Positions 18,515 to 27,102 of a DNA stretch of 64,000 bases are shown here, piece by piece; within the stretch, counting starts at the first letter, position 1, and every line of letters begins with the position of its first letter. Position numbers and translations under genes: made by a program. This DNA comes from Pseudomonas pseudonitroreducens (lineage in GTDB: Bacteria; Pseudomonadota; Gammaproteobacteria; Pseudomonadales; Pseudomonadaceae). The notes beneath the pieces were generated by a model. That model was not told the DNA's origin. It was given only the letters and a program-made list of their open reading frames with translations, and searched no databases. The stretch is from positions 124,001-188,000 of the forward strand of contig NZ_BQHJ01000012.1 of assembly GCF_021603645.1 (NCBI RefSeq). The letters run 5' to 3'.

Positions 18515-20350
18515 TTATTCCACCGTGACGGACTTCGCCAGGTTGCGCGGCTGGTCAACGTCGGTGCCCTTGAGCACGGCAACGTAGTAGGACAGCAGTT
18601 GCAGCGGCACGGTGTAGAGGATCGGCGCCAGGCAATCATGGATCGCCGGCATCCCCACCACGTGGGTGCCCGCGCCGTTGTCGATACCGGTGCCGCCCTC
18701 GGCGAAGACCACCAGTTCGCCACCACGGGCACGCACTTCCTGCAGGTTGGACTTGAGCTTTTCCAGCAGCTCGTTGTTTGGCGCCACGGTCACCACCGGC
18801 ATGTCGGCGTCGACCAGGGCCAGCGGGCCGTGCTTCAGCTCACCGGCGGGGTAGGCTTCGGCGTGAATGTAGGAGATTTCCTTGAGCTTCAGCGCGCCTT
18901 CCAACGCCACCGGGTACTGGGCGCCACGACCGAGGAACAGGGTGTGGTGCTTCTCGGCAAACAGCTCACTGACCTTCTCCACCACCTTGTCCATGGAAAG
19001 AGCCTCTTCCAGGTGGGTCGGCAGGCGGCGCAGCTCATTCACCAGCTCGGCCTCGACGCCTTCACCCAGGCGCTTCTGCACCTGGCCGATGCCCAGGGTC
19101 AGCAGCAACAGCGCGACCAACTGGGTGGTGAAAGCCTTGGTGGAGGCCACGCCGATCTCGGGACCTGCGTTGGTCAGCAGGGTCATGTCCGACTCGCGCA
19201 CCAGCGAACTGGTGGCGACGTTGCAGATCGCCAGGCTGGAGAGGAAGCCCAGCTCCTTGGCATAGCGCAGCGCAGCCAGGGTGTCGGCGGTCTCGCCGGA
19301 CTGGGAAATGGTGACGAACAGCGAATCCGGGTGCACCGCGACCTTGCGGTAGCGGAACTCGCTGGCGACCTCGACCTGGCAGGGAATGCCGGTCAGGCTT
19401 TCCAGCCAGTAACGGGCGACCATGCCGGCGTGGTAGCTGGTGCCGCAAGCAACAATCTGCACGGTGCGCACCTTGGCCAGCAGCTCGCGGGCCTGCGGGC
19501 CGAAGTTGTCCACCAGCACCTGCCCGCTGCCCAGGCGACCTTCCAGGGTGCGTTGCACCACGGCCGGCTGCTCGTGGATTTCCTTGAGCATGAAGTGGCG
19601 ATAGCCGCCCTTGTCGGCCGCCTCGGCGCCCTCGTGGTAGCGCACTTCCTCGCGCTGCACCGGGTTGCCGTTGACGTCCCACAGCTGCAGGCTGTCGCGA
19701 TGGATTTCGGCGATGTCGCCTTCTTCCAGGTAAATGAAGCGGTCGGTCACCTGGCGCAGCGCCAACTGGTCAGAGGCGAGGAAGTTTTCGCCATGGCCCA
19801 GGCCCACCACCAGCGGGCTGCCGCTGCGGGCGGCAAGGATGCGGTCCGGCTGCTTGCTGCTGATCACCGCCAGGCCATAGGCGCCGTGCAATTCCTTGAC
19901 GACGGCCTTGAGCGCGACGGTCAGGTCACCCAGCTCGCCCAGGCGCAGGTGCAGCAGGTGGGCGATGACCTCGGTGTCGGTCTGCGAGGTGAACTCGTAG
20001 CCACGCGCCTTGAGCATTTCGCGCAGGGGCTCGAAGTTCTCGATGATGCCGTTGTGCACCACGGCCACTTCGCCACGGGAGAAGTGCGGGTGGGCGTTGG
20101 CCTCGGTGGGCGCACCGTGGGTGGCCCAGCGAGTGTGGGCGATGCCCAGGCGACCGAGCAGCGGCTGCTCGGCAATGGCCTGCTCGAGGCTGGATACCTT
20201 GCCCGCCCGACGGCGGCGATCCAGCGCGCCGGTATTGTCGATCACCGCCACACCGGCGCTGTCGTAGCCACGGTATTCCAGGCGCTTGAGGCCTTCGACG
20301 AGGATCGGGGTGATATTACGCTCGGCGATGGCGCCTACGATTCCACACAT
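18515..20350 (-). CDS. glmS: glutamine:fructose-6-phosphate aminotransferase (isomerising)
   Basis: 611 residues. Makes glucosamine-6-phosphate for peptidoglycan and LPS. After removal of Met1, Cys2 ([11 protein letters not shown]) is the glutaminase nucleophile. The N-terminal class II glutamine amidotransferase domain (about 1-240) is followed by two SIS sugar-isomerase domains ([13 protein letters not shown] marks the first) and the conserved C terminus ending KSVTVE. It is 15 bp downstream of glmR on the same strand, so one operon. Confidence 0.97.
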   Translation of the reverse strand: MCGIVGAIAERNITPILVEGLKRLEYRGYDSAGVAVIDNTGALDRRRRAGKVSSLEQAIAEQPLLGRLGIAHTRWATHGAPTEANAHPHFSRGEVAVVHNGIIENFEPLREMLKARGYEFTSQTDTEVIAHLLHLRLGELGDLTVALKAVVKELHGAYGLAVISSKQPDRILAARSGSPLVVGLGHGENFLASDQLALRQVTDRFIYLEEGDIAEIHRDSLQLWDVNGNPVQREEVRYHEGAEAADKGGYRHFMLKEIHEQPAVVQRTLEGRLGSGQVLVDNFGPQARELLAKVRTVQIVACGTSYHAGMVARYWLESLTGIPCQVEVASEFRYRKVAVHPDSLFVTISQSGETADTLAALRYAKELGFLSSLAICNVATSSLVRESDMTLLTNAGPEIGVASTKAFTTQLVALLLLTLGIGQVQKRLGEGVEAELVNELRRLPTHLEEALSMDKVVEKVSELFAEKHHTLFLGRGAQYPVALEGALKLKEISYIHAEAYPAGELKHGPLALVDADMPVVTVAPNNELLEKLKSNLQEVRARGGELVVFAEGGTGIDNGAGTHVVGMPAIHDCLAPILYTVPLQLLSYYVAVLKGTDVDQPRNLAKSVTVE

Positions 20351-20365
20351 GGCTTGTGTCTCCTG

Positions 20366-21136
20366 TCAGTCTTCACAGCGCGCGCGGATCACTTTCACGC
20401 CGCGCGCCTGGATCAGTTCGAACGCTTCATCGCTCAGGCGTTCGTCGGTAATCAGTGCCTGGACACTGCTCCAGGGCAGCTCCAGGTTGGGTATGCGCCG
20501 GCCCAGCTTGTCGGACTCGGCCATGACGATCACCTCGCGGGCGACCTCGGCCATGACCCGGCTCAGGCCCAGCAGTTCGTTGAAGGTCGTCGTGCCGCGC
20601 TCGAGGTCCAGGCCGGTGGCACCGATGAACAGCTGATCGAAATCGTAGGAGCGCAGCACCTGTTCGGCCACCTGTCCCTGGAACGACTCCGAGTGCGGGT
20701 CCCAGGTGCCGCCAGTCATCAACAGCACGGGCTCACGCTCCAGCTCGCGCAGTGCGTTGGCCACGCTCAGGGAGTTGGTCATCACCACCAGGCCGGGCTT
20801 GCGGCCCAGCTCGGGTATCAGCGCGGCGGTGGTGCTGCCGCTGTCGATGATGATTCGCGCGTGCTCGCGGATGCAGGCGGCCGCCGCCCGGCCGATGGCC
20901 TGCTTGTAGCGCGACAGCGGCTGGCTCGGCTCGGCGATCAGCTCATGGGGCATCGGCACCGCGCCACCGTAGCGGCGTAGCAGCAGGCCGTTGCCTTCCA
21001 GGGCGGCCAGGTCCTTGCGGATGGTCACCTCGGAGGTGGCGAAGCGGCGCGCGAGATCGTCCACGCTGACCTCGCCCTGTTCGGCGAGCAGCGCCAGGAT
21101 GTCGTGGCGACGTTGGGGCGTATTGCGTTTCGACAT
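20366..21136 (-). CDS. glmR: DeoR-family regulator GlmR
   Basis: 256 residues. DeoR-type winged helix with VSVDDLARRFATSEVTIRKD at about 22-41, then a sugar-phosphate-sensing domain with IIIDSGSTTAALIPEL and DQLFIGATGLD. It immediately precedes glmS, as in P. aeruginosa PA5549-PA5550 (recalled), and is inferred to control amino-sugar supply. Candidate DeoR operator sequences lie just upstream of its ATG, suggesting autoregulation. Confidence 0.9.
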   Translation of the reverse strand: MSKRNTPQRRHDILALLAEQGEVSVDDLARRFATSEVTIRKDLAALEGNGLLLRRYGGAVPMPHELIAEPSQPLSRYKQAIGRAAAACIREHARIIIDSGSTTAALIPELGRKPGLVVMTNSLSVANALRELEREPVLLMTGGTWDPHSESFQGQVAEQVLRSYDFDQLFIGATGLDLERGTTTFNELLGLSRVMAEVAREVIVMAESDKLGRRIPNLELPWSSVQALITDERLSDEAFELIQARGVKVIRARCED

Positions 21137-21147
21137 GAACGATTAAG

Positions 21148-21219
21148 TTTCGATTCGAAAGATAAGTGTGCGAATCAAAACCCATGTTGTTTCGTTCGTC
21201 AAGAATTTCCCGTTCGAAC
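21148..21219. promoter_or_regulatory. candidate GlmR (DeoR-type) operator region
   Basis: TTTCGATTCGAAA at 21148-21160 is a near-perfect inverted repeat only 12 bp before the glmR ATG. Related TTCG-containing words follow: GCGAATCAAAA, TTTCGTTCGTC and CGTTCGAACGG (21212-21222 region). Repeated TTTCGNTT-type half sites are typical of DeoR/GlpR operators. Confidence 0.55.
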
Positions 21220-21232
21220 GGAAGCGATCTTC

Positions 21233-21300
21233 TGCAGGAGCGGACTCCGTCCACGATGTTTACCGGCGGTGCCGGGGTTCGCGAGCAAGCTCGCTCCTAC
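21233..21300. repeat. hybrid REP doublet (family A arm plus family B arm)
   Basis: The left arm is AGGAGCGGACTCCGTCC (family A) and the right arm is GCGAGCAAGCTCGCTCCTAC (family B). The outer GTAGGAGCG/CGCTCCTAC bases still pair, but the inner parts do not. Confidence 0.8.
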
Positions 21301-21316
21301 AGGAAACGCCGTGTGC

Positions 21317-23347
21317 TCAGTCGACTTCGAGTCGGTTGCGTCCGCCGCGCTTGGCGCGGTAAAGCGCCTGGTCGGCCCGTTCGAAGGCGGTTTCGGCGCG
21401 CTCACCTGCACGGAAGGCTGTCAGGCCCGCCGAGCAGGTAATGCTCAGGCGCTCACCCTTGAAGTGGAACGGACAGGCCTCGATGGCGCCGCGCAGCACG
21501 TCGAGCAGTTGCTGCCCACCGTCCAACGGCGTGGAGGGCAGCAGCACGACGAACTCTTCGCCACCGAAGCGGGCGATGAAATCGGTCTTGCGCACGCGCT
21601 TGGCCAGCTCGTTGGCAATGATTTTCAGCACCTTGTCGCCGGCCAGGTGACCGAAATCGTCGTTGATGCGCTTGAAGTGATCGACATCCAGCACCGCCAA
21701 CAGCAGGTCGCCGCCATAGCGCTCCCAGCGCGCGACCTCCAGCTCCAGTCGCTCGCTCAACGCGGCACGGTTGGGCAGGCCGGTCAGGGCATCAGTCATG
21801 GCCTTCTGGCGCTGGTCCTCGATGTTCGCCTGGAAGGTGCGGGCTTCCTCTTCCATGCTGGCGACACGGGTCACCAGCGACTGGATGCGCTCGCTCACTT
21901 CGCGTTCACGGACCTCGCGCTCCTCACGGAAGCGGTCCATGGTGCCCACCAGCCCCTGCAGGCGTGACTCGACGTTGCGCTTCAGGCCTTCCAGGTCGGT
22001 GGCCTCCAGCACACTTTCCTTCAGGCCGCTGACCTGTGCGCGCAGGGTGTCGTCCAGCTCACGGGCGCTGGAGCTGGTGCCACTGTGATTTTCCTGTACT
22101 GCCTGCAAGCCATCGAGGAAGGCGCCCAGGCGCGCGTTGAGCTGGTGCAGGTAACCTTCGAATTCGCGCTGGCCGCTGTCGTTCAGCGACAGCACGAGGA
22201 CGCCCAGGTCATCCAGCACGGGCACCAGTTCGTACCAGTTGAGGCTGCCGTGGATGCGCGAACGCAGCGCCTCGGCCTGGATCTGCTGGGCAGCCGGCAG
22301 GTGCATCTCGTCCAGCAGGCGCAGCAGGCTCGCCTCGATGTGCGGCGCCACCGCGCTGTAGCCGGGCTCCGGACGCGGCGGCAAGGCATAGGGATCGCTG
22401 GCCTGGTGCGCGTCCTCCGGCGTGCCGAACAGGCCAGGCGGCACCGGCAGACTGTCGAGCAACCTGGCCTCATCGTGGGCGGGATGCTCAGTCGCGGAAG
22501 CGCTGGCAGCGGCTTGCACCACGGCGACAGGCTCGGCTCGTGCGATCGACGACGGCGCTGCGAAGGGCTCCGGCACCAAGGCTGGTGCAACGTCGGCAAG
22601 CGGCGCCAGGGCAGGCTCGGCAGCCTTCTCAGCGACGACCGCATCGACAGGTGCAGGTGCAGGTGCAGGTGCAGGTGCAGGTGCAGGTGCAGGTGCAGGT
22701 GCAGCAGATTGGGCATTGCTGGACGGCGGTAACTCCAGCGCCGCTTCGGGCATCGGCTCGCTTTCTGGCGTGGCGCTGGGCGCGACAGGGTTCGGTTCCG
22801 CCCCATCCGCGTCATCACTGTCGCGGCTGCCGAACAGCCGCTGCAGGAATCCGGGCCGCTGTTCTCCGCCAGCAGTGCCAAAATGATCCAGCACCTGGCG
22901 CTGCAGGCGACTCAGCTCACCCAGCAGCGCGGGAAGTTCGCGGGAGGAACTGCCGCGGCTGGGAATATCCTTGGCCAGGCGCTTGAGCGGCTTGCGCACA
23001 TCACCCGGCATGTCCAGGGACAACAGTTGTTGCGACAGCTGGCCGAGCGCGGCGACGTTCTGCTCGATACGCTGCTGGCGGCGCTGCTCGGAGTCGAGTA
23101 CGGCCTTTTCCAGTTGCGGGATCAGGCGCGACAGCCCGGCATCCATATCGTCGCGGCGCAACACTTCGCGCAGCTCCTGCATGCAGGCATCCACCGCCTT
23201 GTCGCTGCCTTCGGCCGCCAGGCTGCTGCGCACCAGGCCGCGACGCAGCAGGTCGAGGCGGGCATCCCAGCGCCGTTCGAGCTTCTCCTGCTGTTCGAGG
23301 TTATCCAGGTATTTCTGTTTCCAGCGCTGGTCGTCGTCGCGACTCAT
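21317..23347 (-). CDS. dgcH: diguanylate cyclase (GGDEF), DgcH type
   Basis: 676 residues. Makes c-di-GMP. The N-terminal half is charged and helical. A low-complexity linker (about 200-290) includes nine Ala-Pro dipeptides encoded by a hexanucleotide repeat. A coiled coil then leads to the GGDEF domain, active-site GGEEF at 595-599 with an RxxD inhibitory I-site at 586-589 (RKTD). No membrane segment or EAL domain is seen, so it is probably cytosolic. Its start overlaps the stop of the EEP gene by ATGA. Position next to dsbA corresponds to PA5487 (recalled). Confidence 0.88.
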   Translation of the reverse strand: MSRDDDQRWKQKYLDNLEQQEKLERRWDARLDLLRRGLVRSSLAAEGSDKAVDACMQELREVLRRDDMDAGLSRLIPQLEKAVLDSEQRRQQRIEQNVAALGQLSQQLLSLDMPGDVRKPLKRLAKDIPSRGSSSRELPALLGELSRLQRQVLDHFGTAGGEQRPGFLQRLFGSRDSDDADGAEPNPVAPSATPESEPMPEAALELPPSSNAQSAAPAPAPAPAPAPAPAPAPVDAVVAEKAAEPALAPLADVAPALVPEPFAAPSSIARAEPVAVVQAAASASATEHPAHDEARLLDSLPVPPGLFGTPEDAHQASDPYALPPRPEPGYSAVAPHIEASLLRLLDEMHLPAAQQIQAEALRSRIHGSLNWYELVPVLDDLGVLVLSLNDSGQREFEGYLHQLNARLGAFLDGLQAVQENHSGTSSSARELDDTLRAQVSGLKESVLEATDLEGLKRNVESRLQGLVGTMDRFREEREVREREVSERIQSLVTRVASMEEEARTFQANIEDQRQKAMTDALTGLPNRAALSERLELEVARWERYGGDLLLAVLDVDHFKRINDDFGHLAGDKVLKIIANELAKRVRKTDFIARFGGEEFVVLLPSTPLDGGQQLLDVLRGAIEACPFHFKGERLSITCSAGLTAFRAGERAETAFERADQALYRAKRGGRNRLEVD
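22650..22703. repeat. (GGTGCA)9 microsatellite inside dgcH
   Basis: Nine exact tandem copies of a hexamer. On the coding strand it encodes (Ala-Pro)n in the linker. Unit length is a multiple of three, so copy-number change would lengthen or shorten the linker without frameshift. Confidence 0.95.
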
Positions 23348-24216
23348 TCAGGGTCCTCGCCGCGCAAGGCGAGCGACGAGGACGAACGCAGGGCATCCGG
23401 CAGGCGGATTTCCACGGCTACCGGCAGGTGGTCGGAAATCGGGTGCGGGAGGACACTGACGCGTTCCAGCGCCAGCTCGGAACTGAGCAGGATGTGGTCC
23501 AGGCAGCGCTGCGGGCGCCAGCTGGGGAAAGTGGCCTCGACCTGCGGGGCGATGAGCTGGAGGTCGCGCAATGGCGAGCTTTCCAGCAGGTCGGTGGCAT
23601 GGGTGTTCATGTCGCCCATCAGCACGTGATGGCGGTAGTCCTGCAGCAGCTCGCGGATATAGGCGAGCTGGCGGGTACGGGTCCGCGCGCCGAGGGCCAG
23701 GTGCATCATCACCACCGCCAGCGCGTCCCTGCCTTCGCCGAAGCGCATGAGGATCGCGCCGCGACCGGGCGGGCCGGGCAGCGGATGGTCTTCCAGGGCA
23801 GTGGGCTGCAAGCGGCTGAGCAGGCCGTTGCTGTGCTGGGCGATGCGCCCGAGGTTGCGATTGAGCTGCTGGTACCAGTAGGGGAAGGCACCGAGCTGGG
23901 CCAGGTGCTCGACCTGGTTGATGTTGCCGGAGCGGATGCTGCCACCATCGGCTTCCTGCAGGGCCACCACGTCATAGTCGTGGAGCAGTTCGCCGATGCG
24001 CTGCAGGTTGTTGGCACGCCCGGCGGCCGGCAGCAGGTGCTGCCAGCCGCGGGTCAGGTAGTGGCGGTACCTTTCGGTACTGATGCCCACCTGGATATTG
24101 AAACTGAGCAGGCGCAGCCGGCCGTCGTCGGGCAGGCCGGCGGGTATCCCATGGGCGCTGTTCACCCGTGGGACGCAGGCCCCCGCGACACGCTCACGAG
24201 TCCGCCGGCGCAGCAT
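23344..24216 (-). CDS. endonuclease/exonuclease/phosphatase (EEP) family protein
   Basis: 290 residues. EEP-fold motifs: LSFNIQVG near the N terminus, VVALQEAD (metal-binding Glu), VLMGDMNTH (catalytic Asp/Asn) and ISDHLPV (Asp-His pair). Substrate could be DNA, RNA or a phosphoester. The start is uncertain: [12 protein letters not shown] at 24216 is the only upstream Met but the conserved fold begins near residue 30. It is translationally coupled to dgcH (ATGA) and follows dsbA by 12 bp, so dsbA-EEP-dgcH look like one transcript. Confidence 0.82.
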   Translation of the reverse strand: MLRRRTRERVAGACVPRVNSAHGIPAGLPDDGRLRLLSFNIQVGISTERYRHYLTRGWQHLLPAAGRANNLQRIGELLHDYDVVALQEADGGSIRSGNINQVEHLAQLGAFPYWYQQLNRNLGRIAQHSNGLLSRLQPTALEDHPLPGPPGRGAILMRFGEGRDALAVVMMHLALGARTRTRQLAYIRELLQDYRHHVLMGDMNTHATDLLESSPLRDLQLIAPQVEATFPSWRPQRCLDHILLSSELALERVSVLPHPISDHLPVAVEIRLPDALRSSSSLALRGEDPE

Positions 24217-24228
24217 CGTCGTCGGACC

Positions 24229-24870
24229 TTACTGGGCAGCCTTGGCGTCGGCGCGTTCCTTGGCGATCAGCTGGTCAGCCAACTGCAGCGCCTCGTCCGG
24301 GCCGCCGGCCGAGCCGATATCGAAGCGGTACTTGCCATTGACCACCAGGGTCGGCACGCCGCTGATCTGGTAGGCCATTGCCAGTTTCTTGGCCTTCTCG
24401 ATCTGGCCCTTGATGGCGAAGGAGTTGTAGGTGCTGAGGAACTTGTCCTTGTCCACGCCCTGCTCGGCGACGAAGTCAGCCATTTCTTCCGGAGTGGTCA
24501 GGGCCTTCGGGTTGTTGTGCAGCTTCTCGAAGACCGAGTGGTGCACCTTCTTCTCTACACCCATGGATTCCAGGGTCAGGAACAGTTGGCCGTGGATGTT
24601 CCACAGACCGCCGAACATGGCCGGGATACGCACGAAGTGAACGTCGGCCGGCAGCTTCTCGACCCACGGGTTGATGGTCGGTTCGAACGCATAGCAGTGC
24701 GGGCAGCCGTACCAGAACAGCTCCACCACCTCGATCTTGCCGGGCTGGGAGACCGGAACGGCCTGGTTCAGCTCGGTATAGTTCTTGCCCGCTTCGAAGT
24801 CGGCGGCGTTCGCGTTGACGGCGAACAGGCCGGCGAAGGCAAGAGCGGCGGTGAAAATCAGGTTACGCAT
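24229..24870 (-). CDS. dsbA: thiol:disulfide interchange protein DsbA
   Basis: 213 residues. Periplasmic disulfide oxidase. Signal peptide MRNLIFTAALAFAGLFAVNA, thioredoxin-fold active site C56-P-H-C59 in FWYGCPHCYAFEP, and the cis-proline in SGVPTLVVNGKY. It lies downstream of the two cytochrome genes with a terminator in between, so it probably has its own promoter. Confidence 0.96.
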   Translation of the reverse strand: MRNLIFTAALAFAGLFAVNANAADFEAGKNYTELNQAVPVSQPGKIEVVELFWYGCPHCYAFEPTINPWVEKLPADVHFVRIPAMFGGLWNIHGQLFLTLESMGVEKKVHHSVFEKLHNNPKALTTPEEMADFVAEQGVDKDKFLSTYNSFAIKGQIEKAKKLAMAYQISGVPTLVVNGKYRFDIGSAGGPDEALQLADQLIAKERADAKAAQ

Positions 24871-24977
24871 GGTTCACTCCTTGGCTGAGCGGAACCGCCA
24901 CGCTGCGGCGCGGCGGGATGAAGCGGTTTGACCGGAGGGGCCAGACACGGTTCCAGCATTGTAGTGGTGACGGATGC

Positions 24978-25008
24978 AAAAAAGGGTGGCCGAAGCCACC
25001 CTTTTTTT
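24978..25008. terminator. bidirectional rho-independent terminator
   Basis: AAAAAGGGTGGC-CGAA-GCCACCCTTTTT, between cytochrome c4 and dsbA. It ends the cytochrome operon. Confidence 0.92.
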
Positions 25009-25049
25009 CCAAGCAGTTTTTCGCTCCGGCGTTTTCGCCGGATGCCCGC

Positions 25050-25655
25050 TTAGTGCAGGCCTTCGATGTAGCTGGAGATCGCAGCGATGTCCTTGTTGGA
25101 CAGCTTGGCGGCGATGCTGCGCATGATCATGGCGTCGCCGTCGTTGGTGCGCTCGCCTTCGCGGAAAGCAGTCAGCTGCTTGGCGGTGTAGGCCGCGTGC
25201 TGGCCACCCAGGTGCGGGAAGCCGGCTTCGGCGTTGCCCTGGCCAGCCGGGTTGTGGCAACCGGTGCAGGCCGGCATGCCTTCGGCGAGCTTGCCGCCGC
25301 GGAACAGGGCTTCACCCTGGGCGACCAGCTTGGGATCGGCGGCGCCGACGCTGCCATTCTGGCTGGCGAAGTAGGCGGCGATGTCGGCCAGGTCCTCATC
25401 GCTGAGGTTGGTCAGCAGGCCGGTCATTTCCAGCACGGTGCGCTTGCCGTCCTTGATGTCGTGCATCTGCTTGAGCAGGTAACGCTCACCCTGCCCGGCC
25501 AGTTTCGGGAAGTTGGGCGCCATGCTGTTGCCATCGGCACCGTGGCAGGCACCACAGACAGCAGCTTTCGCCTGACCGGCCTTGGCATCGCCAGCGGCGT
25601 TCGCCACACCGACAAGACCCAGGGTCAACAGCAGACTCACGATCAATTTGTTCAT
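25050..25655 (-). CDS. cc4: cytochrome c4 (dihaem)
   Basis: 201 residues. Signal peptide to about A20-A21, then two similar haem domains with CGACH at 34-38 and CTGCH at 130-134. Axial methionines lie in the MTGLL region of the first half and DAMIM of the second. It is a periplasmic or membrane-associated electron carrier to terminal oxidases. Downstream of the cytochrome c5-type gene by 45 bp. Confidence 0.94.
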   Translation of the reverse strand: MNKLIVSLLLTLGLVGVANAAGDAKAGQAKAAVCGACHGADGNSMAPNFPKLAGQGERYLLKQMHDIKDGKRTVLEMTGLLTNLSDEDLADIAAYFASQNGSVGAADPKLVAQGEALFRGGKLAEGMPACTGCHNPAGQGNAEAGFPHLGGQHAAYTAKQLTAFREGERTNDGDAMIMRSIAAKLSNKDIAAISSYIEGLH

Positions 25656-25700
25656 CAGCTAATCCAATAACGGCTAAGGGTGAAAGAGTAAGGCCCCGAG

Positions 25701-25991
25701 TTACTTCGACATCCACTGGATAATTGTCTGGTAGTCCTCGGCGCTGCAGTCGGTGCACAGGCCGCGAGGCGGCATCGCGTTGAAACCGTTGGTCACATGT
25801 TGCACCAGCGTATCCATGCCCTTGTCCAGGCGTGGCTTCCAAGCGGCGGCGTCGCCCTTCTTCGGCGCCATTGGCAACTGACCATTGTGGCAGGCGCCAC
25901 AGGCTCTGTTGAAAACGGCTTCCGGATCCTGGGCCGCCAGGGCGCTGGATGCCAGCGCGGCAACGATGGCTGCGAACAGCAGTTTCTTCAT
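25701..25991 (-). CDS. cytochrome c5-type monohaem protein
   Basis: 96 residues from MKKLLFAAIV. Signal peptide to about residue 20, haem site CGACH at 31-35, axial Met in AMPPRG, plus the extra GLCTDCSAEDY cysteine pair typical of cytochrome c5. The ATG at 25991 has GAGGA upstream and starts the signal peptide; the frame is open back to 26144 but non-conserved. First gene of the c5-c4 pair and divergent from engB. Confidence 0.88.
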   Translation of the reverse strand: MKKLLFAAIVAALASSALAAQDPEAVFNRACGACHNGQLPMAPKKGDAAAWKPRLDKGMDTLVQHVTNGFNAMPPRGLCTDCSAEDYQTIIQWMSK

Positions 25992-26171
25992 GATTATCCT
26001 CATCGCAGGGAACATCCGCGTTCTTGATTGCGCGGACTCCAACGTTCCCGTGTGGCTCGACCCTGGGGGATAAAGCGCACACAAAATCCGCGGCATTATA
26101 TACTTCAGATGCCCAAACGGAAACGAAACCGCCCCCCGCGACACCGCGTCGCACCCGCCGCGAAGTTACCC

Positions 26172-26825
26172 ATGTCCTCGAATAACGCTACGAAAAACCC
26201 GATTCTCGGCCTCTGCCAACAGGCCACTTTCCTCATCTCCGCCGCCAAGGTGAACCAGTGCCCGGAAGATTCCGGCCTGGAAGTCGCCTTCGCCGGCCGC
26301 TCCAACGCGGGCAAGTCCAGCGCGTTGAATGCGCTGACCCACGCGAACCTGGCACGCACCTCCAAAACCCCCGGCCGCACCCAGTTGCTGAACTTCTTCC
26401 GCCTGGATGACGAACGCCGCCTGGTCGACCTGCCCGGCTACGGCTACGCCAAGGTGCCGATTCCGCTGAAACTTCACTGGCAGCAGCACCTGGAAGCTTA
26501 TCTCTCCAGCCGCAATGCGCTAGCCGGCGTGGTGCTGCTGATGGATATCCGTCATCCGCTGACCGATTTCGACCGCCTGATGCTCGACTGGGCGCAGGCC
26601 AGCCAGCTGCCGATCCACGTGCTGCTGACCAAGGCCGACAAGCTGGCCTACGGCGCGGCGAAGAACGCGCTGCTCAAGACCCGCAAGGAAATCCTCGACG
26701 GCTGGGGCGATGTCGCCACCCTGCAGCTGTTCTCGGCGCCCAAGCGCCAGGGCGTGGAAGAAGCGCAGCTGGTCCTGGCCGGCTGGCTCGGGCTGCTGGA
26801 CGAGGAAGAAGAAGAGGAGGCCTGA
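26172..26825 (+). CDS. engB: ribosome biogenesis GTPase EngB (YsxC/YihA)
   Basis: 217 residues. G1 [10 protein letters not shown]2 Thr in [10 protein letters not shown]3 DLPGYGYAK and G4 TKADKL are all present. Involved in large-subunit ribosome assembly. [14 protein letters not shown] is chosen as the start; an earlier Arg-rich stretch from 26028 overlaps the cytochrome promoter region. The acidic C-terminal tail (EEEEEEA) is unusual in length. The ErsA sRNA gene follows on the opposite strand. Confidence 0.92.
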   Translation: MSSNNATKNPILGLCQQATFLISAAKVNQCPEDSGLEVAFAGRSNAGKSSALNALTHANLARTSKTPGRTQLLNFFRLDDERRLVDLPGYGYAKVPIPLKLHWQQHLEAYLSSRNALAGVVLLMDIRHPLTDFDRLMLDWAQASQLPIHVLLTKADKLAYGAAKNALLKTRKEILDGWGDVATLQLFSAPKRQGVEEAQLVLAGWLGLLDEEEEEEA

Positions 26826-26836
26826 GGCCAAATCGC

Positions 26837-26970
26837 AGGCAAAAAAAACCCCGAGCTTCGTATGGGGAGGGGGAAGTTCGGGGTTTAAGTCCGGACCGCT
26901 AGGGCGGGGTCCAGTAATCTGCCAACACTAAACACTGCAAAGGAGCATCGAAGGGCTTCACCAGCCATTC
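26837..26970 (-). ncRNA. ersA: small RNA ErsA
   Basis: Between engB and polA, the position known for ErsA in P. aeruginosa. On the minus strand the RNA would end in a terminator, AACCCCGAACTT loop AGCTCGGGGTT followed by eight T (A run at 26841-26848 on the plus strand), with a C-rich loop CCCCCTCCCC suitable for mRNA pairing. A sigma-22/AlgU-type promoter lies upstream (GAACTT, 17 bp, TCAGA). The predicted start near 26970 gives about 130 nt, close to the reported 132 nt. Homology is by synteny and architecture; no alignment was run. Confidence 0.82.
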
Positions 26971-26976
26971 ACCAGT

Positions 26977-27004
26977 TCTGACTCGGCTCCTCGCGGGAAA
27001 GTTC
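26977..27004 (-). promoter_or_regulatory. AlgU (sigma-22)-type promoter of ErsA
   Basis: GAACTT at 27004-26999 and TCAGA at 26981-26977 on the minus strand, spacer 17 bp, against the consensus GAACTT-N16/17-TCTGA. Envelope stress induction is expected. Confidence 0.78.
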
Positions 27005-27102
27005 AGCAGGTCACAAAAGATTTTTTCCGGCAGGCCCGCAGCAACCCGGACAATCGTGCCAGAAGGCCCGCCTGACGGGCCCTCCGACCGTTCGTCCAGT
27101 CG

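Noticed and set aside
18077-20980. 967-residue plus-strand open frame over glmS-glmR
   Set aside because: Antisense to two clearly conserved genes. Composition (Gln/Val/His/Gly-rich) is typical of high-GC shadow frames and no domain is visible.
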